Below, one piece after another: positions 53,940 through 61,376 of a DNA stretch of 64,000 nucleotides; positions within the stretch are counted from its first letter, which is position 1, and each line of letters opens with the position of its first letter. Source of the stretch: Costertonia aggregata (GTDB lineage Bacteria > Bacteroidota > Bacteroidia > Flavobacteriales > Flavobacteriaceae). The translations under genes were made by a program, and so were the position numbers. The notes under the pieces were generated by a model. It was not told the origin of the DNA, searched no databases, and worked only from the letters and a program-made list of their open reading frames with translations. The DNA lies in contig NZ_CP058595.1 of assembly GCF_013402795.1 (NCBI RefSeq), positions 3,078,001-3,142,000 of the forward strand, given 5' to 3'.

Positions 53940-54755
53940 TCAGAAACTCAGACGCAGTGTGATGGCGTTGAATTCTTGACCAAGTGGCAAACGACCCGCA
54001 GAAGGAAACACCTTTACCTTGTTCTCTTTCCTTTTGTGAAATTCCGGAACTAAAATGCCGGTAGCCGCCCCTAGAATATACCCAAGAACCACATCGGTCA
54101 AAAAGTGCTTACGCGCTTCAATTCGATAATATCCGGCCAAGACAGGAATTACTGCCGAAACCGTCCAGACAAAAGGCTTCAACTTAGAGTCCGGGTTAAA
54201 ATCGCTAAACACTTTCGCGGCGAAAAAAGCTGCCGTAGCAGTCGCGGCCACATGGCCCGAATAAAAGGAGTTTTGCCCATTTGCCTCCAACCGCTCGTTT
54301 AGCGGGGCGTCCGAATTATAAACTAAGGGTCTGCTCCGATTGACAAGCCCTGCGGTAATGGTAAAAAAGGCCGAAGTTGTTGCCAGACTTTCCAAGTATA
54401 AACCTAAGATTTGAACAGCATGTTTATTCGCATTCTTATCCAAAAGCAAGCCAAAGGGCAGTGCGAACGAGCCATAAAAAGGGATATCGCTTACGTTATT
54501 CGCTTTTTCGGAATAATTGCCGGCAGCCCATCCATCAATACCGATAATATCTTCAGATTTTATTGAGTTGAGACGGTCATTAGTAATATTTTTCTTGTTG
54601 GATTTGATATAGAGACCTAACGCAGTACCGCTCAATGAACCTACAATCCAAGGCGTGTCTTTTTTCCAAGACATCTCGTATGGAGAATCTACAACTTGAG
54701 CACATATAGAATGGCAAAGGAAAATTGTCGATAATATGATAACGGTAATTCGCAT
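53940..54755 (-). CDS. PAP2-family phosphatase, secreted (second copy)
   Basis: 271 residues with an N-terminal signal (ILSTIFLCHSICAQ). PAP2 motifs: VNRSRPLVY, NSFYSGHVAATATAAFF (catalytic His) and EARKHFLTDVVLGYILG. Predicted to sit in the envelope, facing the periplasm. Typical for Bacteroidota PAP2 proteins with an outer-face catalytic domain. Not adjacent to the first copy, so probably independent. Confidence 0.88.
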   Translation of the reverse strand: MRITVIILSTIFLCHSICAQVVDSPYEMSWKKDTPWIVGSLSGTALGLYIKSNKKNITNDRLNSIKSEDIIGIDGWAAGNYSEKANNVSDIPFYGSFALPFGLLLDKNANKHAVQILGLYLESLATTSAFFTITAGLVNRSRPLVYNSDAPLNERLEANGQNSFYSGHVAATATAAFFAAKVFSDFNPDSKLKPFVWTVSAVIPVLAGYYRIEARKHFLTDVVLGYILGAATGILVPEFHKRKENKVKVFPSAGRLPLGQEFNAITLRLSF

Positions 54756-54924
54756 CTTGTTTTTTTATCCAAAATGCGAAAGGGAAGCAATACCAGTTAT
54801 CTTCAAAAAGGGAAAAATTGATTCTAAACCAATTTGAAGGCTTTTTACCCGCTGGCTGGCTCTCTAAAAAATAGGAATGCACAGATAAGAATTTATCAGG
54901 GGTGCAATCTCAAATTCTGATAAG

Positions 54925-55365
54925 TTATAAATCCGCAGGCGGATTGGAAATCAAAAATTTTGTACGGTCCCAAAATAATTTGGCGGTCAAGCGGGTAGGT
55001 TCGGTCAAATCCGCTAATAGTAATAGATTTCTTTTGAATTGCTCGAATTCGCTTTTGCTCGTAGTCTTCGCGTCGATAGGGTAGTAGGCCATTCCCCAAT
55101 TCGGAAAGGTTCGCCTATCGATATCATCTTCCGAGAACATGTGAACCTCCTTATGACGATTGTCCGCCTTGATTTTTTCGTATAGCGCGTGAATCGTATC
55201 CTTTTCTCCTTCCAAAATCTGTATAAACCCACCCATATAATAGATAGGGCAACCCGTGATATCATCGCGCTGATTGTTTGAACGGGCCTGCTCCAAAAGC
55301 GCGTCTATATCCTCGGTCGCCATTTCATCCATGGCGATGGATTCGTAAGTAAGTGTGTAAAGCAT
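54925..55365 (-). CDS. BLUF-domain blue-light sensor, stand-alone
   Basis: 146 residues from the ATG at 55365; an in-frame ATG at 55386 lies inside the -7 element and is unlikely. FAD-binding BLUF fold: the signal Tyr7 (LTYES), Asn31 (ARSNNQRDDITG), Gln49 (FIQILEG), then ALYEKIKADNRHKEV and FPNWGMAYY with Trp90 and Met92. These positions match the Slr1694/PixD type within one residue. No output domain is attached, so partners must be separate proteins. C-terminal 40 residues form the cap helices. Confidence 0.93.
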   Translation of the reverse strand: MLYTLTYESIAMDEMATEDIDALLEQARSNNQRDDITGCPIYYMGGFIQILEGEKDTIHALYEKIKADNRHKEVHMFSEDDIDRRTFPNWGMAYYPIDAKTTSKSEFEQFKRNLLLLADLTEPTRLTAKLFWDRTKFLISNPPADL

Positions 55366-55383
55366 AGAATTTCGAGTTTCCGG

Positions 55384-55391
55384 CAAATTTA
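55384..55391 (-). promoter_or_regulatory. Candidate -7 element (TAAATTTG) for the BLUF gene
   Basis: Minus-strand TAAATTTG matches TAnnTTTG, 18 bases before the ATG at 55365, and overlaps the alternative ATG at 55386, which supports the shorter start. Confidence 0.45.
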
Positions 55392-55664
55392 AAGTTTTTA
55401 GTAAAATGCAAAAGCTAATATCCGGAAGGAAAAATGTAATAGCCTTGCTGCAATTTTAAAAAATGAGGCGAATTTACACTTAAGAACTTATGGTCGATGC
55501 TCTTTGGTTTGAGGCGGTTATGGCGTCTAATCAGCGGTTTAGAGTTAGCAATTCAATTTTTACAGCAAAGCTTTGATTAAAATAAATTACATATTTGGGT
55601 ATCGATAATTGACTGGTTAAATGGTCGATATCAAGAATTATATAGTAATCTAAAAATATATAGT

Positions 55665-55829
55665 ATGTTAAAGTGGACAGTAGTATTCGTTGTATTGGCA
55701 ATCATTGCAGCAGTTTTTGGTTTTGGTGGGATCGCCGCCGGAGCGGCAGGGATAGCCAAAGTTTTGTTCTTCATTTTTCTTGCCTTAGTGGTAATCTCAT
55801 TGCTGACTGGCAACAAGAAAATAGTGTAG
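55665..55829 (+). CDS. DUF1328-family small membrane protein
   Basis: 54 residues: [20 protein letters not shown], then [16 protein letters not shown] and a second hydrophobic helix ending in LLTGNKKIV. This matches the DUF1328 (YtjA) pattern of two helices around a Gly/Ala turn. Often induced by envelope or osmotic stress in other bacteria. About 280 bases after the divergent BLUF gene; no -7 element seen at a good distance. Confidence 0.8.
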   Translation: MLKWTVVFVVLAIIAAVFGFGGIAAGAAGIAKVLFFIFLALVVISLLTGNKKIV

Positions 55830-55848
55830 AACGAAATCCTGAATCTTT

Positions 55849-56016
55849 ATGAAAAAATCATTACTTCTTTTCATAGTTAACTTGGCCTTTATTTTGGCAG
55901 ATGCCCATTTTCAGGATGAAATATCTGTAGATGGAATTGATGACAGCGCCGAGTGTGTCAGTATAGCTATTGAGGACGGTGTTTCGAACCCAACTAGGCA
56001 GGTTGCCACCCAATAA
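55849..56016 (+). CDS. Small secreted peptide, unknown
   Basis: 55 residues: MKKSLLLFIVNLAFILADAH is a signal peptide with a plausible cleavage after ADA, then an acidic mature part (FQDEISVDGIDDSAECVSIA, one Cys). 19 bases after the DUF1328 stop, and followed by a hairpin. Coding is plausible from the clean signal peptide alone. Confidence 0.45.
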   Translation: MKKSLLLFIVNLAFILADAHFQDEISVDGIDDSAECVSIAIEDGVSNPTRQVATQ

Positions 56017-56040
56017 TTTAAAATTTCAAACAAGATAATT

Positions 56041-56070
56041 CGGATAGTTGTCATTGCAACTATCCGTTTT
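56041..56070 (+). terminator. Terminator before the CRY-DASH gene
   Basis: 10-bp stem CGGATAGTTG (56041-56050) / CAACTATCCG (56057-56066), loop TCATTG, then TTTT. It follows the small secreted peptide and precedes the CRY-DASH ATG by 14 bases; its read-through may affect the latter. Confidence 0.8.
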
Positions 56071-56083
56071 AATTTATACCCAA

Positions 56084-57487
56084 ATGGCGATACTATATTG
56101 GTTTAAGAACGATTTGCGATTGCATGACAACGAGGCCCTATACCGGGCAGTGGAATTAGGAAAGAAATTGCTGCTCTGCTATTGTATTGATCCAAAAAAT
56201 TATCGTCAGCTGGATTTGGGTTTCAGAAAATCGGATAAAGTCCGACATCAATTTCTTTTACAATGCTTGGCCGATTTAAGAAGCCGCTTGCAAAGAATGG
56301 GCGGAAATCTTTTGGTCGTTAGCGGTAATCCGGCCATAGAAATTACGAAACTGGTTAACGAACTTAAAATTACCGATATCTACGCCGAGGAAGAATACGC
56401 CGAGGAAGAGTCGGAGCTGGTGGAGGGCGTAAAGAATGCACTTCCAGATTTCTGTCAGTTAAATCCATTTTGGGGTAGAACACTTTATCATAAAGACGAT
56501 ATACCTTATGCCATTGATGAAATTCCATTGATATCGAAAACGTATCGCATCAAGACCACTAAGGAAACCGAGGTTCGCGCTTGCTTTCCCGCCGTAAAAG
56601 AAATCGATTTTTTAAAAATAGCGGATTATGGGGAAATACCCGATTTGGAATCGGTAGTGCAAGAAAACAACAAATCGGAAGAAATCGAACCCTTTGTCAA
56701 AGGCGGGGAAACGAAAGCCCTAGAACGCCTCCAGCATTATTTTTTCGAAACCGAGCAATTAACGGCCTATAAGTGGACCCGTAACCGTTCGCTGGGAATG
56801 GATTACAGCTCAAAGTTCTCGCCCTATCTCGCACTTGGTTGCCTTTCCCCCAGATACGTTTATCATGAGGTCAAAAGGTATGAGGAAAAAACCAAGAAAA
56901 ATTACGGAACATGGTGGTTTGTCTTTGAACTGGTTTGGCGTGATTTCTTCATTTTTCGGCACATGAGGGTCGGGCCTAAATTATATACTAAGAATGGTTT
57001 CAAAGGTAAAAAAGTCGAATTCGATAATTCAAAAATATTGTTTGATCGTTGGTGCGCCGGAAAAACCGGAATCCCTTTTATCGATGCCCACATGCGGCAA
57101 TTAAGCCAAACAGGTTATATGAGCAATAGGGGTAGGGTCAATTGCGCTAGTTTTTTGATTCACGATTATAAAGTCGATTGGCGGTGGGGCGCGGCCTATT
57201 TCGAATCGAAACTGATCGATTACGACGTAAGCGTGAATTGGATGAACTGGCACATGCAGGCGTTCGAGATTTGGTACACGAATCCTGTGCATCAGGCGAA
57301 CAAGTACAACGCCCAAGAATATATTCGTAATTGGCTTCCCGAACTCGCGCATTTGGATAATATTGCCATATTAATTCCATGGGAATCGGATATTGAATCG
57401 TATCCGAAACCCTTGGAAATATATCAAAAATGGCAACGGTCGATTAATACCATCAATAAGAAAAAGTTAAAAGAAACCGCCAAATGA
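56084..57487 (+). CDS. DASH-type cryptochrome/photolyase
   Basis: 467 residues from the ATG at 56084 (MAILYWFKNDLRLHDNEALY); the longer in-frame ATG at 56048 would lie in the terminator. DASH blocks: TRNRSLGMDYSSKFSPYLALG, GCLSPRYVYHEVKRYEEK, FVFELVWRDFFIF, GIPFIDAHMRQLSQTGYMSN and NRGRVNCASFLIHDY. The FAD-side NWMNWHM keeps Trp, unlike the other photolyase-family protein here. DASH proteins repair pyrimidine dimers in single-stranded DNA and may act in signalling. Its stop overlaps the second AI-2E gene in ATGA. Confidence 0.92.
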   Translation: MAILYWFKNDLRLHDNEALYRAVELGKKLLLCYCIDPKNYRQLDLGFRKSDKVRHQFLLQCLADLRSRLQRMGGNLLVVSGNPAIEITKLVNELKITDIYAEEEYAEEESELVEGVKNALPDFCQLNPFWGRTLYHKDDIPYAIDEIPLISKTYRIKTTKETEVRACFPAVKEIDFLKIADYGEIPDLESVVQENNKSEEIEPFVKGGETKALERLQHYFFETEQLTAYKWTRNRSLGMDYSSKFSPYLALGCLSPRYVYHEVKRYEEKTKKNYGTWWFVFELVWRDFFIFRHMRVGPKLYTKNGFKGKKVEFDNSKILFDRWCAGKTGIPFIDAHMRQLSQTGYMSNRGRVNCASFLIHDYKVDWRWGAAYFESKLIDYDVSVNWMNWHMQAFEIWYTNPVHQANKYNAQEYIRNWLPELAHLDNIAILIPWESDIESYPKPLEIYQKWQRSINTINKKKLKETAK

Positions 57488-58587
57488 AATCCACCGTGAT
57501 CGCCAAGGGAATTTATAAGGCGTTTCTGTTAATTGCGGGAACTTTTCTTTTGCTCTATGTGCTGTATTTGATTCAATCCGTTATTGCTTATGTACTGCTC
57601 GCGGCCGTTTTTGCACTTATCGGTAGACCCGTTACGCTATGGTTGCGAACCAAGTTAAAATGTCCGAATATACTGGCGGTCTCAATTACCATTCTTCTAT
57701 TGTTCACGTTGCTGGTGGGCTTGGTTTGGCTATTTGTTCCCTTAGTAACCGAACAGGGCGAAAAATTGGCCTTACTCAATTTAAAGAATATGCAGGCCGA
57801 ACTTGAACTTTTCTTTCAAGAACTGACGAATTCTTTGGGGGCATCCAAGGAAATTGTTGAAGAAATCGTCGAAGAGGTCGATTTAGAGGAAACCGTAGAA
57901 CGTGAAATGGAAACCGGATTTCTTCCCCGGGTATTTAATTCCGTAATGCAGGTCGTCGGTACAATGAGCATCAGTTTATTCTCCATAATTTTCATAACTT
58001 TTTTTCTTCTAAAAGATACTCAGATTATTCAGGGTACTTTAGTTCGCATGTTTCCATCGATGCATCGCCCAGGTATCATGAATTCCATCGATGTAACCAA
58101 GAACTTACTTTCTCGATACTTTATCGGTTTGCTGCTTCAAATTCTAATTTTGTTCATTATCTACGCAGCTACCCTGACCTTGGTAGGTATCGAACACCCC
58201 TTGGCCATTGCATTTTTATGTGCTCTGTTCAATATCATTCCCTATGTCGGTCCCATTATCGGTGCGGTGTTTATGATGGTCTTTACCGTAACCAGTAATC
58301 TAGGCTTGGATTTTGGAATCGAAATAGTACCAAAAATGGCCTACGTCGCCATTGGCGTCATCGTAGGCCAATTAATCGATAATTTCTTTTCCCAGCCGTT
58401 TATTTTCTCCAACAGCGTAAAATCGCATCCGTTGGAAATATTTCTGATTATAATTATGGCCGGACTGCTGTTCGGGGTTGTGGGGATGATTGTAGCCGTA
58501 CCGGGTTATACGGTGCTTAAAGTTATTTTGAGGGAATTTATCCCTGAAAATAGGATTGTTAAGGCACTGACGACGCGATTGAAATAA
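57484..58587 (+). CDS. AI-2E-type membrane permease (second copy)
   Basis: 367 residues, about eight helices: TFLLLYVLYLIQSVIAYVLL, LLFTLLVGLVWLFVPLV, an acidic amphipathic loop (SKEIVEEIVEEVDLEETVE), GIEHPLAIAFLCALFNIIPY with GPIIGAVFM, VGQLIDNFFSQPFIFSNSVK and FGVVGMIVAVPGYTVLKV. It is coupled to the CRY-DASH gene by ATGA. A short direct repeat duplicates its last codons and stop. Membrane role unknown. Confidence 0.9.
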   Translation: MKSTVIAKGIYKAFLLIAGTFLLLYVLYLIQSVIAYVLLAAVFALIGRPVTLWLRTKLKCPNILAVSITILLLFTLLVGLVWLFVPLVTEQGEKLALLNLKNMQAELELFFQELTNSLGASKEIVEEIVEEVDLEETVEREMETGFLPRVFNSVMQVVGTMSISLFSIIFITFFLLKDTQIIQGTLVRMFPSMHRPGIMNSIDVTKNLLSRYFIGLLLQILILFIIYAATLTLVGIEHPLAIAFLCALFNIIPYVGPIIGAVFMMVFTVTSNLGLDFGIEIVPKMAYVAIGVIVGQLIDNFFSQPFIFSNSVKSHPLEIFLIIIMAGLLFGVVGMIVAVPGYTVLKVILREFIPENRIVKALTTRLK

Positions 58588-58616
58588 AACATGATGACGC
58601 GATTGAAATAAAACAT
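58572..58616 (+). repeat. 24-bp tandem duplication over the AI-2E gene stop
   Basis: GACGCGATTGAAATAAAACAT occurs at 58572-58592 and 58596-58616, a period of 24 bases. The first copy contains the permease stop codon (58585-58587); the second is non-coding. Confidence 0.85.
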
Positions 58617-58699
58617 TATGACAATTGGTTCACAATTTCGGGTTATCCGGTTAATCAAATTCTTCATAACGGATTACTTTATGTTCCAAACTTTAAAAG

Positions 58700-59479
58700 A
58701 TGGATGAAAAAATCAAACACATTGCAAGGACGGGTTATGCCTCAAAAGGTACGGTCTATGCACTTACGGGAATATTGGCCTTTGGGGCCGCAATAGGACT
58801 AGGACGTTCTTCAGAAGGGAAATTGGGCGTACTGAAATTTTTACAGGGTCAACCCTTCGGAAATATTCTATTGGGAATTTTGGGCCTCGGTTTACTGTGC
58901 TATGCATTTTGGCGGTTCTTTCAAAGTATCAAAGACCCGGAAGATATTGGAACGGAAGCTAAGGATGTTGTAAAACGTATCGGTTTTTTCTTTAGCGGAC
59001 TCGTCTATCTCGGATTAGGTGTTTATTCGATTTACCATATTTTCAATCCAGCGAGCGGTGGTAGCAAATCGGGTGGAAGTTCGATGATTCCCTCGGAATA
59101 TCTCGACTACGTATTTTATGCGGTGGCAATAGGTCTTGCTATAAAGGCGGTGTTTCAAATCGTCAAGGCATATAAGGGAGATTTTCTTAGAAAATTCCAT
59201 TTGAATAGTCTCTCCAATATCAATACGAGAAAAACGATTAAATGGTTGGGCTATGCGGGTATGGTATCCAGAGCGATTGTTATTGGTATCGTATCCTATT
59301 TCTTCTTTAGGGCCGCAGATACGGCCAGTCAAGGCGATATCAAAGGTACCTCGGACGCTTTTTCCTTCTTACGGCAAAATTCGGAAGGCCCGTGGTTAAT
59401 GGGTTTCGTAGCACTGGGTCTAATTTGTTATGGTGCCTATATGTTCATCATGGCGAAATACAGACGGTTTGATGATTAA
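58700..59479 (+). CDS. DUF1206-family membrane protein
   Basis: 259 residues with about six membrane helices in three repeated pairs. The typical opening IARTGYASKGTVYALTGIL, and the second and third repeats (RIGFFFSGLVYLGLGVYSIY, WLGYAGMVSRAIVIGIVSYF) show the family. Found next to stress genes in many bacteria; function unknown. The 112 bases before it hold the duplicated stop region and nothing else. Confidence 0.9.
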   Translation: MDEKIKHIARTGYASKGTVYALTGILAFGAAIGLGRSSEGKLGVLKFLQGQPFGNILLGILGLGLLCYAFWRFFQSIKDPEDIGTEAKDVVKRIGFFFSGLVYLGLGVYSIYHIFNPASGGSKSGGSSMIPSEYLDYVFYAVAIGLAIKAVFQIVKAYKGDFLRKFHLNSLSNINTRKTIKWLGYAGMVSRAIVIGIVSYFFFRAADTASQGDIKGTSDAFSFLRQNSEGPWLMGFVALGLICYGAYMFIMAKYRRFDD

Positions 59480-59592
59480 TAGCACTTCAAGCGCATGAGG
59501 CCCCTATCAATCGGATTAATATTAGGATGTTTAGGGATAAATAAATAAAAAACAAAGGGTTAATTTGGGAGAGTACAACTTAAAATAAGCGA

Positions 59593-59895
59593 ATGCAAAT
59601 CATATATGAGTACCACGACGTTGCCCAAAGCGACCGTCTAGAAAATTTAGCACAGGAGAAGTTGGAGGACTTAAAAAAGAAATTCGATATGATAATCCGT
59701 GCGGATGTTTTTTTCAAGGAAGAAAACACGACTTCCGATGAGACCGGAAAGATTTGCAATATTCGATTAAGTCTGCCCGGCCCGAGATTGTTCGCGGAGG
59801 CAAGTCATGAAAATTTTGCAAGTTCCATCTCCGAATCGGTCAGCGATTTGGAGCGGCAATTGCGAAAGCGAAAAGAGAAATTGAAAACATTTTAA
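59593..59895 (+). CDS. hpf: Ribosome hibernation factor (HPF/RaiA-like, short form)
   Basis: 100 residues, the whole length of the short HPF type. YEYHDVAQSDRLENLAQEKL and ADVFFKEENTTSDETGKICN followed by LSLPGPRLFAEASHENFASS and a basic C-terminal helix (ERQLRKRKEKLK) match the ribosome-binding fold that protects 70S dimers in stationary phase or stress. Eighteen bases before the CsbD gene, so probably co-transcribed. Confidence 0.88.
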   Translation: MQIIYEYHDVAQSDRLENLAQEKLEDLKKKFDMIIRADVFFKEENTTSDETGKICNIRLSLPGPRLFAEASHENFASSISESVSDLERQLRKRKEKLKTF

Positions 59896-59913
59896 CCCTT
59901 AAAATCAGAAATT

Positions 59914-60099
59914 ATGAACAGCGATCAATTAGAAGGTAAGTGGAAACAGGTCAAAGGCGAATTTAAACAGAAATACGGCAATTTGACCGACGATGATGTA
60001 ACCTATTCCGAAGGTAAATTTGACGAAATGATGGGTCGACTTCAAGAAAAGACCGGGAAGCGTCGAGAGGAACTGGAACGGGAAATCGAAAATTGGTAA
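59914..60099 (+). CDS. CsbD-family stress protein
   Basis: 61 residues, the usual length. Opening MNSDQLEGKWKQVKGEFKQK, then GNLTDDDVTYSEGKFDEMMG and a Lys/Glu C-terminal end typical of CsbD. Highly charged, with no membrane segment. CsbD proteins rise under general or osmotic stress; function unproven. Followed by a terminator. Confidence 0.92.
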   Translation: MNSDQLEGKWKQVKGEFKQKYGNLTDDDVTYSEGKFDEMMGRLQEKTGKRREELEREIENW

Positions 60100-60122
60100 A
60101 ATTTTGAATAGGTCACTCACAG

Positions 60123-60160
60123 AAAATAACCTCTAAAAATAGTTAGGGGTTATTTTTTTT
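60123..60160 (+). terminator. Terminator after the CsbD gene
   Basis: 12-bp stem AAAATAACCTCT (60123-60134) / AGGGGTTATTTT (60145-60156) with one G-U pair, ten-base loop, T-run to 60160. Confidence 0.85.
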
Positions 60161-60223
60161 GGGAAATATTTAGTTTCCAAATTTCACTTTAACATAGCAG
60201 CCTCAAAAACAGCCATCTAAGAA

Positions 60224-60715
60224 ATGAAGAAATTCGATTATAGTCTTGACTACAAAAATTTGAATCTGCGCGAACGCCCAGAACTGTATGCCATTGGGAA
60301 GGGCGAGCAAGGGGTGCTTCTTGTCGAACCCTATAAATCGGAAATTCTGCCCTATTGGCGATTTAAGAATCCCGAAATTGCTTCGAAGTCCGCCACAAAA
60401 ATTTATGAATTGTTTCTTGACTATTTAAGAGATAATGATTTTGTCGGTGCGGATATGGCACGAAAGTATTTGCAAATGGGCTTTACCCGCGCTCGGCGCT
60501 ATGCCAACTACAAAGGAGGGAAGAAATATGATGGTCCCGTACCCAAGGATAAAAAAGGGCAAAGTGGCTCACATGGTCGAAAACAGTTGGAGCGTCAGAA
60601 GGAAGATGTTGTAAAGGCCGAGGCAGCGGCTATTTTCAAAACCAAATTGGAGTTGGCTAAAAGCAATGCGGATTATTTAAAGCAGAAGAAAAATTTTGTT
60701 GAGGCCTTTGGGTAA
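60224..60715 (+). CDS. DUF4385-family protein
   Basis: 163 residues: MKKFDYSLDYKNLNLRERPE, YAIGKGEQGVLLVEPYKSEI, LPYWRFKNPEIASKSATKI, FVGADMARKYLQMGFTRARR and YANYKGGKKYDGPVPK are family blocks, followed by a charged helix (RKQLERQKEDVVKAEAAAI). Found in bacteria and plant-type lineages; function unknown. Soluble. A terminator follows. Confidence 0.85.
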   Translation: MKKFDYSLDYKNLNLRERPELYAIGKGEQGVLLVEPYKSEILPYWRFKNPEIASKSATKIYELFLDYLRDNDFVGADMARKYLQMGFTRARRYANYKGGKKYDGPVPKDKKGQSGSHGRKQLERQKEDVVKAEAAAIFKTKLELAKSNADYLKQKKNFVEAFG

Positions 60716-60730
60716 TCTTATTTTGGAATT

Positions 60731-60756
60731 GCTATTGAAAAATTCAATTGCTTTTT
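60731..60756 (+). terminator. Terminator after the DUF4385 gene
   Basis: Stem GCTATTGAA / TTCAATTGC with one mismatch (60731-60739 and 60743-60751), AAA loop, then TTTTT. It overlaps the stop codon of the convergent DUF3253 gene. Confidence 0.7.
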
Positions 60757-61016
60757 GATCTTTTTTTTTGAAGTCGAATCGGGCCTCTTGCCTCCGATGG
60801 TTTTTTAACGATTTTCACGCCCTTTTGAAGTGCAATTAATTGTCCGGATGTCACAAGGTTGTCGGCCACCTCTCGAACTAAATCCATTTTATCGCGCCAA
60901 ATATCCGGAGCAAATTTTCGAGCCACTTCCGAAGGGCAGTAGGTTTTATCCAAACCCCTTTCCTCGGCAAATTGTAAATGCAAATCTTTAATTTGTTCCT
61001 CGACGTTTTTGCTCAT
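60744..61016 (-). CDS. DUF3253-family protein
   Basis: 90 residues. The pattern KTYCPSEVARKFAPDIWRDK and VREVADNLVTSGQLIALQKG is typical of DUF3253, a winged-helix-like short domain of unknown function. The C-terminus is basic. Its start overlaps the stop of the upstream gene in ATGA, so it is part of the katE unit. Confidence 0.85.
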   Translation of the reverse strand: MSKNVEEQIKDLHLQFAEERGLDKTYCPSEVARKFAPDIWRDKMDLVREVADNLVTSGQLIALQKGVKIVKKPSEARGPIRLQKKRSKSN

Positions 61017-61360
61017 TTTTCGGCATCCGGTGGAAGGATGTTTTCGTCTTTTATATTTTCCTCCGGTATTTTACTTATAAATTCGAACAAATCTGTATTC
61101 GCGCTAGGCCCATAACCTACCAACAACGTGCCTTTGCCATCATCCGAAGTTTGAATGACATACAGAATCGACATATCATCGGGATTGCTCATTCCCTCAT
61201 AGCGGTGTTCCTTTACGATTGTGATGTCGGTAGGGCTATATACTTTTTCCGTCTTTAGGCTGCGCAGATTTCCATCCACAAATTGATACGAATCGGAATA
61301 TCCCACTTTTTCATATTGCTTGATATAATCGGTTTCATGTTTAGCAAAATCATTTTCCAT
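61013..61360 (-). CDS. Unknown protein in the katE operon
   Basis: 115 residues from the ATG at 61360 (MENDFAKHETDYIKQYE); a longer in-frame reading would run into katE. Soluble, with a predicted alpha/beta pattern (SILYVIQTSDDGKGTLLVGY, LFEFISKIPEENIKDENI). No family recognised. It starts 16 bases after katE and overlaps the DUF3253 gene by 4, so three genes are likely one unit. Confidence 0.7.
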   Translation of the reverse strand: MENDFAKHETDYIKQYEKVGYSDSYQFVDGNLRSLKTEKVYSPTDITIVKEHRYEGMSNPDDMSILYVIQTSDDGKGTLLVGYGPSANTDLFEFISKIPEENIKDENILPPDAEK

Positions 61361-61376
61361 AGTTGAGTTTTTCAGG

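Noticed and set aside
55631-55816. Minus-strand frame of 61 residues
   Set aside because: It is the reverse complement of the DUF1328 gene at 55665-55829, which is clearly coding.
60224-60715. Ku-like or nucleoid-protein function for the DUF4385 gene
   Set aside because: The basic, Lys-rich tail suggested it, but the family blocks match DUF4385 and nothing points to DNA binding.
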